Assembly: GCA_902464615.1 (NCBI GenBank)
Contig: CABQKA010000001.1
Coordinates: 62,001 to 126,000 of the forward strand
Reading direction: 5' to 3'
DNA length: 64,000 bases
DNA from: an uncultured Prevotella sp.
Lineage (GTDB): Bacteria > Bacteroidota > Bacteroidia > Bacteroidales > Bacteroidaceae
Shown: positions 15,220-23,797 of the stretch, piece after piece
How positions within the stretch are numbered: the stretch's first letter is position 1
How the letters are laid out: each line of letters opens with the position of its first letter
Translations under genes and position numbers: made by a program
Notes under the pieces: generated by a model
Told to the model about the DNA's origin: nothing
What the model saw: only the letters and a program-made list of their open reading frames with translations
The model's database searches: none

Positions 15220-16236
15220 TCAAAGCACAGTGACCCAGCCGTGGACGTCTGGTTCTATGCCATACTGTATGTTACGAAGTTTGTGATAGAGCTGGGTCGA
15301 AACGGGGCCGGGCTTGCCGTCTTCGGAGAATACGTAAGAACGGTGGTTCTCCATGTCGTCTATACGGGCGATGGGGCTGATGACGGCCGCCGTGCCGCAT
15401 GCGCCGGCCTCCTCGAACGTTGCAAGCTCTTCCTCGGGAATCTGCCGGCACTCGACGGTCAGGCCCAAATCCTCGGCCAGCTGCTGCAGGCTGCGGTTGG
15501 TGATGGAAGGCAGGATGGAAGTGGACTTCGGGGTGATGTACTTGCCGTCCTTGATGCCGAAGAAATTGGCAGCACCGCATTCGTCAATGTATTTCTTTTC
15601 TTTCGCGTCGAGATAGAACTCGCAGGCGTAGCCCGCGTCGTGCGCCATCTTGTTGGCACGGAAGCTGGCTGCATAGTTACCGCCCACCTTGAACGTACCG
15701 GTGCCCAACGGCGCGGCGCGGTCGTACTGGCGGATGATGACGTAGTTGTTGGCAGCGAAACCGCCTTTGAAATACGGCCCTACCGGGGTCACGAAAATGA
15801 CAAAAAGGTATTCGTCTGCGGGATGCACGCCGACACGCGCGCTGGTGCCGATGAGCAACGGACGGATATAAAGGGACGCGCCGCTCTCATAGGGCGGGAT
15901 AAAACGTTCGTTCAGCAAAACCACCTTTTCCACCATCTGGCAGAAAAGCTCAGTGGGCAGCTCCGGCATGAGAATGCCCCGGCAAGTGCTCTGCAAGCGT
16001 TCGGCATTATCCTTCATACGGAAGATGCGGATGTGTCCGTCGGGGCAACGGAAAGCCTTAAGCCCTTCAAAAGCTTCCTGGCCATAGTGCAGGCAGGTAG
16101 CCGCCATGTGGATGCTGAGTTGTTCCGAAGAGCTGACTTCAATCTCGCCCCACTTGCCGTTGCGGTAATAACACCGCACGTTATAGTCCGTGGGGACGTA
16201 ACCAAAGGACAAATTTGCCCAATCAATCTTTTCCAT
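15220..16236 (-). CDS. ilvE: Branched-chain amino acid aminotransferase
   Basis: A 338-residue fold-type IV PLP aminotransferase for the last step of Leu, Ile and Val synthesis. It shows LHYGQEAFEGLKAFR (about 51-65), RPLLIGTSARVGVHPADEYLF, the PLP lysine in GTFKVGGNYAASF, and the signature DECGAANFFGIKDGK to TNRSLQQLAEDLG. Length matches the ~340-residue bacterial form. It is monocistronic on the minus strand; a TAAATTTG -7 box on this strand lies at 16286-16293. The leucine operon lies 17 kb away, so ilvE is regulated separately; no leader peptide was seen here. Confidence 0.95.
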   Translation of the reverse strand: MEKIDWANLSFGYVPTDYNVRCYYRNGKWGEIEVSSSEQLSIHMAATCLHYGQEAFEGLKAFRCPDGHIRIFRMKDNAERLQSTCRGILMPELPTELFCQMVEKVVLLNERFIPPYESGASLYIRPLLIGTSARVGVHPADEYLFVIFVTPVGPYFKGGFAANNYVIIRQYDRAAPLGTGTFKVGGNYAASFRANKMAHDAGYACEFYLDAKEKKYIDECGAANFFGIKDGKYITPKSTSILPSITNRSLQQLAEDLGLTVECRQIPEEELATFEEAGACGTAAVISPIARIDDMENHRSYVFSEDGKPGPVSTQLYHKLRNIQYGIEPDVHGWVTVL

Positions 16237-16399
16237 TGCTTTTTCGCTTTATAAAAGATTCACGATACCAAATGTAAAATCTGCGCAAATTTACGGATTA
16301 AATACGACAAACGGCAGGCTTTGGTCGTGAAATCCCGCAAAAACTTATGACTCGGGCCGAGTGGTTGCATTCAATGGGGGAAATAAAGCGCGGCACGGC

Positions 16400-16430
16400 T
16401 TTGTCATTCCAAAAAAAATTCGTTCCTTTG
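16400..16430 (+). promoter_or_regulatory. Promoter of rplS
   Basis: TTTG (16400-16403), a 19-base spacer and TTCCTTTG (16423-16430) fit the Bacteroidota consensus except for one base in the -7 box. Transcription would start near 16437, leaving an 80-base leader before the rplS ATG. Confidence 0.7.
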
Positions 16431-16519
16431 CAGCGCTTTTCCACCCAACCGCTGCCGGGATGAAGCGTTCCCCGATACGTTGGGAGGGGCAGAGAAACCC
16501 TAACATTTTCAAAATCAAA

Positions 16520-16888
16520 ATGGAAAACTTAATCAAAATTGCAGAGCAGGCTTTTGATACGAACAAGCAGTTCCCCACTTTCAAAGCCGGCGACACGGTT
16601 ACCGTAGCGTACAAAATCATTGAGGGAAACAAGGAGCGTATTCAGCTGTTCCGCGGAGTGGTCATCAAAATCAGCGGCCACATGAACAAACGGCGCTTCA
16701 CTGTCCGCAAGATGTCCGGGAACATCGGCGTAGAACGCATTTTCCCCATCGAATCGCCGAACATCGACCACATCGAAGTAAATAAGATCGGTAAGGTACG
16801 CCGTGCCAAGCTGTACTACCTGCGCAACCTCACGGGTAAGAAAGCCAGAATCAAAGAGAAACGTACGAACTTCAACAAAGAGGCTTAA
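16520..16888 (+). CDS. rplS: 50S ribosomal protein L19
   Basis: A 122-residue ribosomal protein at the 30S-50S interface. Family features are FKAGDTVTVAYKIIEGNKERIQLFRGVVI (about 21-49), RFTVRKMSGNIGVERIFPIESPNIDHIEV and RRAKLYYLRNLTGKKARIKEK. The ATG at 16520 gives the standard L19 N-terminus; the longer open frame to 16361 crosses the promoter. It is monocistronic here, without the rpsP-rimM-trmD neighbours common in other phyla, and is closed by a strong hairpin. Confidence 0.97.
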   Translation: MENLIKIAEQAFDTNKQFPTFKAGDTVTVAYKIIEGNKERIQLFRGVVIKISGHMNKRRFTVRKMSGNIGVERIFPIESPNIDHIEVNKIGKVRRAKLYYLRNLTGKKARIKEKRTNFNKEA

Positions 16889-16913
16889 AAAAAGCCCGCT
16901 TTTCAGGAAAAAG

Positions 16914-16956
16914 TATACAGAAGTCCCGTCTGTCGTCCAGGCGGGACTTCTGTATA
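16914..16956 (+). terminator. Terminator after rplS
   Basis: A 15-bp perfect stem (16914-16928 with 16942-16956; core AGAAGTCCCG / CGGGACTTCT) with a 13-base loop lies 25 bases after the rplS stop. Confidence 0.8.
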
Positions 16957-17053
16957 TTAAGGTCTATGTATAAAGTCTGAAGCTGAAAACGCGTAACAAT
17001 AGGGCCGTTTTTGAAAAAAACAGCTACCTTTGCCCCATAAAATCCAATAGCCC

Positions 17054-18346
17054 ATGTCTCGACTTTCACTCAAACTGTTTCTGACAAGCCTGCTGCTTCT
17101 GGCCGGAATCCTGGCCGCGCAAGCCGATGGCCGGAAAAAGTCCTTTGTCCTCGTAATCGATGCGGGACACGGCGGGCACGACGCAGGAGCCTGCGGAAGC
17201 TTTTCCAAAGAAAAAGACATCAACCTGAAAGTGGCTCTCGAATTCGGGAAACTGGTACAGAGCGAATGCCCTAAAGTGAAAGTTGTCTATACACGCAAGA
17301 CAGATGTATTCGTTCCGCTGCAACGCCGGGCTGACATTGCGAACCAGAACAAAGCGGACCTCTTTATCTCCATTCATACCAACTCCTTGCCCGAGGGAAA
17401 GATTGCATACGGCTCGGAAACCTACACGCTGGGTATGGCGCGTGCCGAAGCCAATCTGGAAGTGGCCAAAAGGGAGAATGCCGTCATCGTATATGAAAAG
17501 AACTATCAGCAAACTTATGAAGGCTTTGACCCTAACAAGACGGAGAGCTACATCATTTTCGAGCTGATGCAGGACCGTTACATGAAAGAGAGCGTCGAAC
17601 TGGCGCGCGACATCCAGCAGCAATACGTCCGTACCGCCAGCCGCAAGGACAAAGGCGTACACCAGGCCGGTTTTCTCGTACTACGCAATACATCCATGCC
17701 CGCCGTCCTGACGGAGCTGGGATTTATATCGACGCCCGCCGAAGAGCGTTTCCTCAACTCAAAAGAAGGAATAAAGAAAATGGGCCGCAGCATCTACAAC
17801 GGCTTCAAGGCATACTATGACCGCCAGAACGCCCGCATCGCAAACGTCCAGCCAACCGAGCCAGCCCCAATGGCCGAAATAGCCCAAGAAGTAGCGGACC
17901 ATTCTGCCGAAACTGTTCCTCCCTCAGAAAATCCTAAACCAGGCAACAATACACCACAGGAAACGGTGAAGCACGACAGTGTCCACGGCAACACCCCACG
18001 GCAACGGGACGCCGTCCCCAATGACACGGCGCAGCAGAACTCCCCGGAAGGGAACAAGCCCGCAGCAGCAGACGAGACAAAGGGTGTCCCAGTCTTTAAG
18101 GTACAGATTCTCGCCTCCGCACATAAGATTGCCACGGGCGACAAGCAATTCAAGAGCCTATCGCCCATTGACATGTATCAGGACAACGGACTTTACAAAT
18201 ACACTTACGGCGCTTCGACCGACTATAAAGAAATCAAGAAAGTGCGTGAAAGGATTCTCGACCTTTTCCCGGACGCCTTTGTCGTAGCTTTTATGGATGG
18301 CGAGCGCACCGACTTGGCCAAAGCCATACGCATCTCCAAGAAATAA
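17054..18346 (+). CDS. N-acetylmuramoyl-L-alanine amidase (Amidase_3)
   Basis: A 430-residue periplasmic zinc amidase that cleaves the peptide stem from murein. A signal peptide (LFLTSLLLLAGILAAQADG) is followed by the catalytic domain, about 30-255: LVIDAGHGGHDAGACG (zinc histidine), KEKDINLKVALEFG (zinc glutamate), LFISIHTNSLP (zinc histidine) and LTELGFISTPAEERFLNS (catalytic glutamate). A low-complexity Pro/Asn/Thr linker spans about 260-345. The C-terminal ~80 residues (VPVFKVQILASAHKIATGDKQF, then YKYTYG) look like a SPOR-type peptidoglycan-binding domain that would target it to the septum. A -7 box TACCTTTG lies about 25 bases upstream. It is followed 14 bases later by the MlaD-like gene. 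Confidence 0.93.
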   Translation: MSRLSLKLFLTSLLLLAGILAAQADGRKKSFVLVIDAGHGGHDAGACGSFSKEKDINLKVALEFGKLVQSECPKVKVVYTRKTDVFVPLQRRADIANQNKADLFISIHTNSLPEGKIAYGSETYTLGMARAEANLEVAKRENAVIVYEKNYQQTYEGFDPNKTESYIIFELMQDRYMKESVELARDIQQQYVRTASRKDKGVHQAGFLVLRNTSMPAVLTELGFISTPAEERFLNSKEGIKKMGRSIYNGFKAYYDRQNARIANVQPTEPAPMAEIAQEVADHSAETVPPSENPKPGNNTPQETVKHDSVHGNTPRQRDAVPNDTAQQNSPEGNKPAAADETKGVPVFKVQILASAHKIATGDKQFKSLSPIDMYQDNGLYKYTYGASTDYKEIKKVRERILDLFPDAFVVAFMDGERTDLAKAIRISKK

Positions 18347-18360
18347 TCAAGCATCCAGTT

Positions 18361-19287
18361 ATGAAATACTTCACCAAAGAGGTAAAAATTGCCTTGACTG
18401 CCATCGTGGCCGCCGTCATTCTTTTTGTCGGCATCAATTTTCTGAAAGGCATCAATGTCTTTAAGTCCAGCAACACATTCTATATCCGCTTCAACAACAT
18501 CAACGGCCTCACTGTCTCAAGCCCTGTCTACGCCAATGGATATTCTGTCGGCATCGTCCGCAGCATACATTATGACTATGACCGGACGGACAATGTCATT
18601 GTCTGCGTAGACTTGGACAAGAACATGATAGTGCCCGCCGGCACACGGGCAGAGCTCGAGTCGCAGCTTATGGGCGGAGTCAATATGAGCCTTATCCTCG
18701 GTGCCAACCCGACTGTTCACATGTCGCCCGGCGATACGATCGAAGGCGGCATGCACGTCGGCGCGCTCAACAAGCTGGAGGCCATGATTCCTACGCTCGA
18801 GAAAATGATGCCCAAGTTAGACTCCATCATGGGCAACCTTAACCGCCTCACAGCCAACCCGGCTTTGGCACAAACTCTGCAAAACACGGCAGAGCTGACT
18901 GCCAACCTCAAAGAGACTTCCGCAAGCCTGAACACGCTAATGCACAACGACGTGCCCCGGCTCACAGCGCGTCTCGACCGCATCGGAGGAAACGTAGAGA
19001 CCATCACGGGAAACCTCGCGCAGGTAAATATCGACAGCACTGTCAACCAAGTCAACGCGACTTTGGGTAGCGTGCAGTCGTTGACCGGCAACTTGACCAG
19101 CGTCACCGAGCAGCTGAACACGAAACTCAACAGCACGGACAACACCTTGGGGCTTTTCCTCAACGACCGCTCCGTCTACGACAACCTGAACAGCACGCTT
19201 TCGCATGCTGACTCGCTGATGATCGACCTCAAGTCGCACCCGAAGCGTTACGTCCACTTCTCTATTTTCGGAAAGAAAGACAAATAA
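18361..19287 (+). CDS. MlaD/MCE family lipid-transport protein
   Basis: A 308-residue protein with one N-terminal transmembrane helix (IALTAIVAAVILFVGINFL) and an MCE domain, about 38-115 (FYIRFNNINGLTVSSPVYANGYSVGIV, then GTRAELESQLMGGVNMSLIL). A helical C-terminal tail follows, rich in Asn, Thr, Leu and Ser with coiled-coil character. MCE proteins form hexameric rings that carry phospholipids between membranes; the partner MlaE/MlaF genes are not in this window. It lies 14 bases after the amidase gene and is surely co-transcribed with it. Confidence 0.93.
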   Translation: MKYFTKEVKIALTAIVAAVILFVGINFLKGINVFKSSNTFYIRFNNINGLTVSSPVYANGYSVGIVRSIHYDYDRTDNVIVCVDLDKNMIVPAGTRAELESQLMGGVNMSLILGANPTVHMSPGDTIEGGMHVGALNKLEAMIPTLEKMMPKLDSIMGNLNRLTANPALAQTLQNTAELTANLKETSASLNTLMHNDVPRLTARLDRIGGNVETITGNLAQVNIDSTVNQVNATLGSVQSLTGNLTSVTEQLNTKLNSTDNTLGLFLNDRSVYDNLNSTLSHADSLMIDLKSHPKRYVHFSIFGKKDK

Positions 19288-19316
19288 AAAGGACGGGAAT
19301 CCATGTCCCATCCACA

Positions 19317-19358
19317 CCAGCGCCGGCTTCGGGTGTCAGAACCAGAAGCCGGCGCTGG
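19317..19358. terminator. Hairpin between the MCE gene and the patatin-BamA gene
   Basis: A 14-bp inverted repeat, CCAGCGCCGGCTTC (19317-19330) with GAAGCCGGCGCTGG (19345-19358), has a 14-base loop. It overlaps the last codons of the convergent patatin-BamA gene and probably ends transcription from both sides. Confidence 0.6.
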
Positions 19359-21540
19359 CGTATACCCCTACGTTTTTATACAGATTGGAATAGTTTATCT
19401 GCAAAGACACTGGCCCGAGCATGAAGTCATAGGACGCGCGCAGCGCGACGCCCCAAAGGTCGTTGCCCGCAAAGATGGATTTCAAGCGATGCGCTTCCTT
19501 TCCGTACTCGGCCAAGGCTGTCAGATACACCTTATCTTTCAACCGGTAGCGCAACGATAGTTCGGCCGCAGCCAGGTTATGGTCCACGATGTGTACATGC
19601 TGCACGCTTTCCCATGCCAGTTGCTGCTCCATGTAGCTGCCGTCAAAGTTGCCGCCGATGTAGTTCTGGCAAATCGACGGTATGTCGTCCCCGAAAACAA
19701 AGCGCCCTCTCAGCTCGGGCAACAGGTAGAGGCGGTCCGTCAGCCGGCACACCGTAGAAAAGTGGAAGGATACGTCCGCGAAAGGTTCTGCGCCGTCGTA
19801 GCTCACGCCGTTGTCCGTGTGTATCGTACCGCCGATGTACGTCCGCGCCCCTTTCGTCGGATAATACTTCCTGTCGAACGTGTCCAGCGTGAAGTCCGCA
19901 AAATAATTCAGGAAAAAGTCCGAACTGCGTTTCTGGGGCTGGTAGTTGACGTCATAAAGGCTGTGATGATAATCATAATAATCCAGGCGTCCTCCCAGTT
20001 TCACACTGAAGTTAAACAGCATGGCCGCGTAGTACACCGAGACGCGGTGCGAAAGGAAAGTCATTGCCTCGACGCGCCGCTTGTCGGAATATAAGTCGAA
20101 GTCGTTATATTTCAGCTGGTAGCTTACGCCCACCTTGCTTCCGAGCAACGACCCGTAGGTATAGTCTGCCTGGAGGTAAGCGTTTTTCGAGATGCGGCCC
20201 GTTGTGGACAGGTGATGGCCGGTAGCGAGCTGCTGCCCGTTCGACACGTTTACCAGGATGCTCGCAATGTCGCGGGTGTCAAAGCGCGCACCCACGTTGA
20301 GGTTCCAGTCCTCGTTGGCCTCGAGGAGAAACACCAAGTCATACGGGGAAGTGTTCGTCAGCCTGTACTCCACCTTCGAGAAAATGTCCAGACCGCGCAA
20401 GGCCGAGACCATTCTGTCGATTTCCGCCGAACTGACATAAGTGCTGTCCTTCATCCGCAGCCGCTTGCGCAAGCGCGCGGCCCCGTCGCTGCTGATGCCT
20501 GAAAAGCGTATGTGTCTCACGAAATAGCTTCCCGAACGGTCGCGCGCAGGGCGCTGGTGGCTGACGGTGTCGGGCGGCGTGCCGTGATACACATAGCTGC
20601 GCAGTGCCATCAGTTCGTCCCACTTGGCCCGCGCCGCCGCCTCGCCCAGCTCAATCATTGAGTCGATAGCGGCCGGCTGGAAGCTCATGGAGTAAAAGCC
20701 TTTCAGTTTGGGATTGATGTAGACGTCGGTCGCCGCCTTGTTGCGCTCGTACTTTTCCCGGCCCATGATATTGATGAGCTGGCGTACCACGCCGGTGGCC
20801 GAACCAAGCTCCTCGCGTTGCAGGAGTCCGTTGCTCAAGTCCACACCTATAACGACGTCGGCCCCCATGTCGCGCACCACGTCGACGGGAAAGTTGTTGA
20901 GCGCGCCGCCGTCCACCAACATCGCGTTGGCCGAATCGACCGGGGTGAACACGCCGGGGATGGACATGCTGGCCCGCATGGCTTCGGGCAGCGAACCGGA
21001 CGAGAGAACGCGTTCCTTGCCGCTGATAAGGTCTACGGCGACACAGCGGAACGGCACGGGCAGCGTGGAGAAGTCGCGCGGCTCATGGTAGCCCACGGTA
21101 AGTTTCGAGAAAAGGTTTACCAGGTTCTGCCCGCTCTGGTAGCCTGTGGGCAACCCTACTTTCCTGACTCCGCTCAAAGGGACTTGTATCAGATAGACCT
21201 CGCTTTCCTCGCGCGACTGGAAAGTGGTGGATTCGCGCTTCACCTGGTCGCTCAGCAGAAACGCCCAGTCCTGCGTCCGGAACAGGCTGTCCAGGTCGGC
21301 CGGAGCATAACCGATGGCGTACAAGCCGCCTACGATGGCGCCGATGCTGGTCCCCGCGATGTAGTCTACCGGTATCTTGGCCTCCTCGAGGACCTTCAGT
21401 ACGCCCACTTCGGCAGCGCCCTTGGCCCCGCCGCCGCCCAGGACGAGCCCCACACGCTTGCGCGGCAATTCCTGGGCTGCTGCCGAAAAGCAGACGAGTA
21501 GCACCATGAGCCATGACCACAGTCTTTGTCCTCCTTTCAT
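19336..21540 (-). CDS. Patatin-like phospholipase fused to POTRA and BamA-type beta-barrel
   Basis: A 734-residue secreted outer-membrane phospholipase of the PlpD type (type Vd autotransporter-like). A signal peptide (LWSWLMVLLVCFSAAAQ) precedes a patatin domain, about 28-330, with oxyanion loop LGGGGAKG (34-41), nucleophile elbow GTSIG (Ser 65) and the dyad aspartate in VDGGALNNFPVD. A POTRA domain (about 350-430, VRHIRFSGISSDGAARLRKRL) and a barrel (about 440-734) ending in aromatic ASAGFWF follow. The terminal aromatic is the BAM recognition signal. I chose the ATG at 21540; a -7 box TAAATTTG lies on this strand at 21562-21569. Convergent with the MCE gene, so any envelope-lipid link is only suggestive. 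Confidence 0.93.
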   Translation of the reverse strand: MKGGQRLWSWLMVLLVCFSAAAQELPRKRVGLVLGGGGAKGAAEVGVLKVLEEAKIPVDYIAGTSIGAIVGGLYAIGYAPADLDSLFRTQDWAFLLSDQVKRESTTFQSREESEVYLIQVPLSGVRKVGLPTGYQSGQNLVNLFSKLTVGYHEPRDFSTLPVPFRCVAVDLISGKERVLSSGSLPEAMRASMSIPGVFTPVDSANAMLVDGGALNNFPVDVVRDMGADVVIGVDLSNGLLQREELGSATGVVRQLINIMGREKYERNKAATDVYINPKLKGFYSMSFQPAAIDSMIELGEAAARAKWDELMALRSYVYHGTPPDTVSHQRPARDRSGSYFVRHIRFSGISSDGAARLRKRLRMKDSTYVSSAEIDRMVSALRGLDIFSKVEYRLTNTSPYDLVFLLEANEDWNLNVGARFDTRDIASILVNVSNGQQLATGHHLSTTGRISKNAYLQADYTYGSLLGSKVGVSYQLKYNDFDLYSDKRRVEAMTFLSHRVSVYYAAMLFNFSVKLGGRLDYYDYHHSLYDVNYQPQKRSSDFFLNYFADFTLDTFDRKYYPTKGARTYIGGTIHTDNGVSYDGAEPFADVSFHFSTVCRLTDRLYLLPELRGRFVFGDDIPSICQNYIGGNFDGSYMEQQLAWESVQHVHIVDHNLAAAELSLRYRLKDKVYLTALAEYGKEAHRLKSIFAGNDLWGVALRASYDFMLGPVSLQINYSNLYKNVGVYASAGFWF

Positions 21541-21673
21541 GTTTTTTCCTGTTTCTGTCTGCAAATTTACGATATTTCCCTTGCCCGGCTCCGAGTCGCA
21601 CGGCGGCAAATGTGTCCGGCATCTCTTTTTTCATCTCCCCGGCCATCCTGCCAGCCGGCCGCGCCCGCGCACC

Positions 21674-21733
21674 GCGGGGCTTAGCCTGAAAGAAACTCGG
21701 CTTAGCCCCGTATTTCCTGGGCTAAGCCGAGTT
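21674..21733. repeat. Intergenic palindromic repeat, GGCTWAGSC family (copy C)
   Basis: Copy CGGGGCTTAGCC lies at 21674-21685, then a 15-bp perfect inverted repeat AACTCGGCTTAGCCC (21694-21708) with GGGCTAAGCCGAGTT (21719-21733). It lies between the patatin-BamA gene start and the end of the GYF_2 gene. Confidence 0.8.
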
Positions 21734-21814
21734 CTCCGGTCCCGGGACGGGAGCGAAAGCAGTCCGGCAACCGGCCGCTCTGGCCGTTGCCGCTTCACAG
21801 CGGGGACGGACTTT

Positions 21815-22336
21815 TCAGATGCAGGCCGACGCAATGACCGACATACTGACAAACGCGGCATAAAGGAAGCCAAGCACCGTTCCGCCAATGGTAAAGTAGA
21901 GGGCCAGTTTGGAAAATATGCGGGCTTTCGAGAAGTCGCCCTTTGCGTTGAACGAGCGGGTGAGGATGGACATGACCAGGCCGGCCACGCTCAGGGACAG
22001 TCCGCCGCAACACAGGACGGTGCTCAATATGGACCACACCAGGTAGTCCTTGGGGGCTTCTTCAGCCGGTGTGGGGTCGGGCTGCTGATATGGTTCGGTC
22101 GCCTGGCCTGCGGGCGGCAGGGGCGGTTCGGGGGCCTGCGGCGGTTCGGGACTGGCCACAACCACGGCAGCGGCGAGCGCGGCGGCCACCTCGGGCACTT
22201 CCGCGGCCGGCGCCCAGTTCTCCATCCCTTGTTTCCACACGAGCGTCTGGGGCGTGATGCCTTGCGCCACCAAGGCTTCCAATTCATAAGGGCCGGCCTG
22301 CTTCCGGCTGGCGTCTACGTAATAGTAATATTCCAT
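21815..22336 (-). CDS. GYF_2 (DUF4339) domain protein with C-terminal membrane segments, copy 1
   Basis: A 173-residue protein. Residues 1-50 form a GYF_2 domain (YYYVDASRKQAGPYELEALV, then TLVWKQGMENWAPAAEVPEV). A Pro/Ala/Glu-rich linker occupies about 50-97. Two hydrophobic helices follow (VWSILSTVLCCGGLSLSVAGLVMSI and LALYFTIGGTVLGFLYAAFVSMSV), separated by a KGDFSKARIFSK loop like CD225/dispanin proteins. Function unknown; the soluble GYF_2 part probably binds a proline-rich or other partner at the membrane. A -7 box TACATTTG is on this strand at 22376-22383. A related gene lies 400 bases upstream. Confidence 0.85.
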   Translation of the reverse strand: MEYYYYVDASRKQAGPYELEALVAQGITPQTLVWKQGMENWAPAAEVPEVAAALAAAVVVASPEPPQAPEPPLPPAGQATEPYQQPDPTPAEEAPKDYLVWSILSTVLCCGGLSLSVAGLVMSILTRSFNAKGDFSKARIFSKLALYFTIGGTVLGFLYAAFVSMSVIASACI

Positions 22337-22735
22337 AATCTGTGGTTAATGAACTTGTTCGGAATTTCTACGCGGCAAATGTAAGGCTTTATTTTCTGTC
22401 GCGCCACTTCCGCGGCACAAAATCCACTTCAGGACGGACAAATGAACCTTTCACGCGGCCTTGGCGGGCGCGGAAGGCCGACTGTCCGGGACAGGCGACG
22501 CAGTGGCGGGCGCAGGATGAAGCGCCGCGCGGGAAGCGGCCTAAGCATAAAACACCCGCCGGGATACATCGGACGCATCCCGGCGGGTAAATGGTTTCCT
22601 GTCGCAGCCTGTCGCGCATCAGAACCTGCCTGGCCTATACGGCCCGGCAATTGCCCCGCCCGCCCCGGCATGTTGATGCGGACGCAGACGGAGAGAGACG
22701 GAACACGGTCCGCCGCCTTGAAGCGTAGCCGCCCC
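22337..22735. other. Gene-free interval between the two GYF_2 genes
   Basis: This 399-base gap contains the promoter box of GYF_2 copy 1 (22376-22383) and the terminator of copy 2 (22554-22588). Short frames on both strands lack family features, and I see no gene. Confidence 0.7.
22554..22588 (-). terminator. Terminator after GYF_2 copy 2
   Basis: A 12-bp perfect stem (ACCCGCCGGGAT 22554-22565, ATCCCGGCGGGT 22577-22588) with an 11-base loop, followed on the minus strand by GTTTTATG. Confidence 0.8.
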
Positions 22736-23179
22736 TTATCCTACAATCATTATCAAGAGCCAGATAATATTCACAACAAAGCCCAAGGACGCGGCGATGA
22801 TGGTGAAAATCATGGAACGCTTGGACAATTGCCGCGCCTGCTCCATCTCGCCACGCGCCACTGCGGAACGTGACTTCGCGGCAAAGACAATGGCGAAAAT
22901 ACCCAATGCGGGACAGCAGAGCACGGTACTCAAAATGGCCCAGACCAGCATATCCGTAGGCTTGCCCGCGGTCGGAGGGGGCACGCCCGGTCCGTAGGCC
23001 GGCTGGGAAGCGCGCTGCAACGCGACGGCTACTTCGGGCACTTGCCCGGCGGGAACCCAGCCGGACATCCCTTGTTTCCATACCAACGTGGACGAAGTGA
23101 TACCCTGCGCCACAAGGGTGTTCAGGTCATAAGGTCCGGCCTGCTGATTGCTGGCATTGACATAGTAATATTGGTCCAT
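22736..23179 (-). CDS. GYF_2 (DUF4339) domain protein with CD225-like membrane part, copy 2
   Basis: A 147-residue paralogue of the gene at 21815-22336. The GYF_2 domain (YYYVNASNQQAGPYDLNTLV, then TLVWKQGMSGWVPAGQVPEV) is about 60% identical by eye. The linker is shorter, and the C-terminus has the CD225-type arrangement: LVWAILSTVLCCPALGIFAIVFAAKS, ARGEMEQARQLSKRS, then IFTIIAASLGFVVNIIWLLIMI. It has its own -7 box TAAATTTG at 23219-23226 on this strand and its own terminator, so it is a separate unit from copy 1. The function is unknown. The DUF2752 gene, a common neighbour type, lies 99 bases upstream. Confidence 0.87.
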   Translation of the reverse strand: MDQYYYVNASNQQAGPYDLNTLVAQGITSSTLVWKQGMSGWVPAGQVPEVAVALQRASQPAYGPGVPPPTAGKPTDMLVWAILSTVLCCPALGIFAIVFAAKSRSAVARGEMEQARQLSKRSMIFTIIAASLGFVVNIIWLLIMIVG

Positions 23180-23278
23180 ATTTTCTGAGAATAATAAGTT
23201 AACGTTATTCTTTGGTCACAAATTTAAGGTATTCCCATTACACTTCAAAAGTTTTCCGGATTTATTTTTCAACATTTT

Positions 23279-23779
23279 TCATATATCCAATACATTTCTC
23301 ACAATAGCCCACGTAAAGAACAGCCCTATGTAGGTCCACAGCATCTGCGGGGAAAAGAATATGCGGGCCGCCCGCTCGCGCCAACGCGCTACGGGCCACC
23401 AGGCCGAAAAGCAAGCGCCTGCGGCGAAAGGAACGGAGAAGAGGAAAAAGAAATTATAGTGCAACGCCTCGAGGAAACGGCCATGAAGCAGGGCGTGGGC
23501 CGCGCGCTGCAACCCGCAGGCGGGGCAAGACCATCCGGTGAGCTGGCGGATGGGGCACTGGGGCGTGAAACGCCACGCCACGGGGTCGACCGCCCAACAG
23601 AAAAGGCCGCCGGCCAACAAGAGGAGAAGCAACAACAGCGGGGAAAGAAAACGACGTCGCACGGCGGAATAGGAATGAAAACACGGGGCGGAACGGCCGG
23701 GGAATACGTTCCGCGGCTGCCCGCCCCGTTGTGGTTGTCGGTTTGCAAAGCCCGTGCTCCGGCAGGCCGTGGAAAGCAC
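23279..23779 (-). CDS. DUF2752 family membrane protein (start uncertain)
   Basis: Up to 166 residues with about three membrane spans. The DUF2752 signature is clear: FTPQCPIRQLTGWSCPACGL then QRAAHALLHGRFLEALHYNFFF, with two conserved cysteines in CPACG. The frame opens with a GTG at 23779, only 18 bases after pepD ends; the first ~40 residues are low-complexity and polar, so a later GTG (before RRRFLSPLL) could be the true start. Family function is unknown. It appears to be the third gene of a flippase-pepD-DUF2752 unit and lies next to a CD225-like gene. Confidence 0.78.
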   Translation of the reverse strand: MLSTACRSTGFANRQPQRGGQPRNVFPGRSAPCFHSYSAVRRRFLSPLLLLLLLLAGGLFCWAVDPVAWRFTPQCPIRQLTGWSCPACGLQRAAHALLHGRFLEALHYNFFFLFSVPFAAGACFSAWWPVARWRERAARIFFSPQMLWTYIGLFFTWAIVRNVLDI

Positions 23780-23797
23780 AGCCGGAAACGGGCCGGA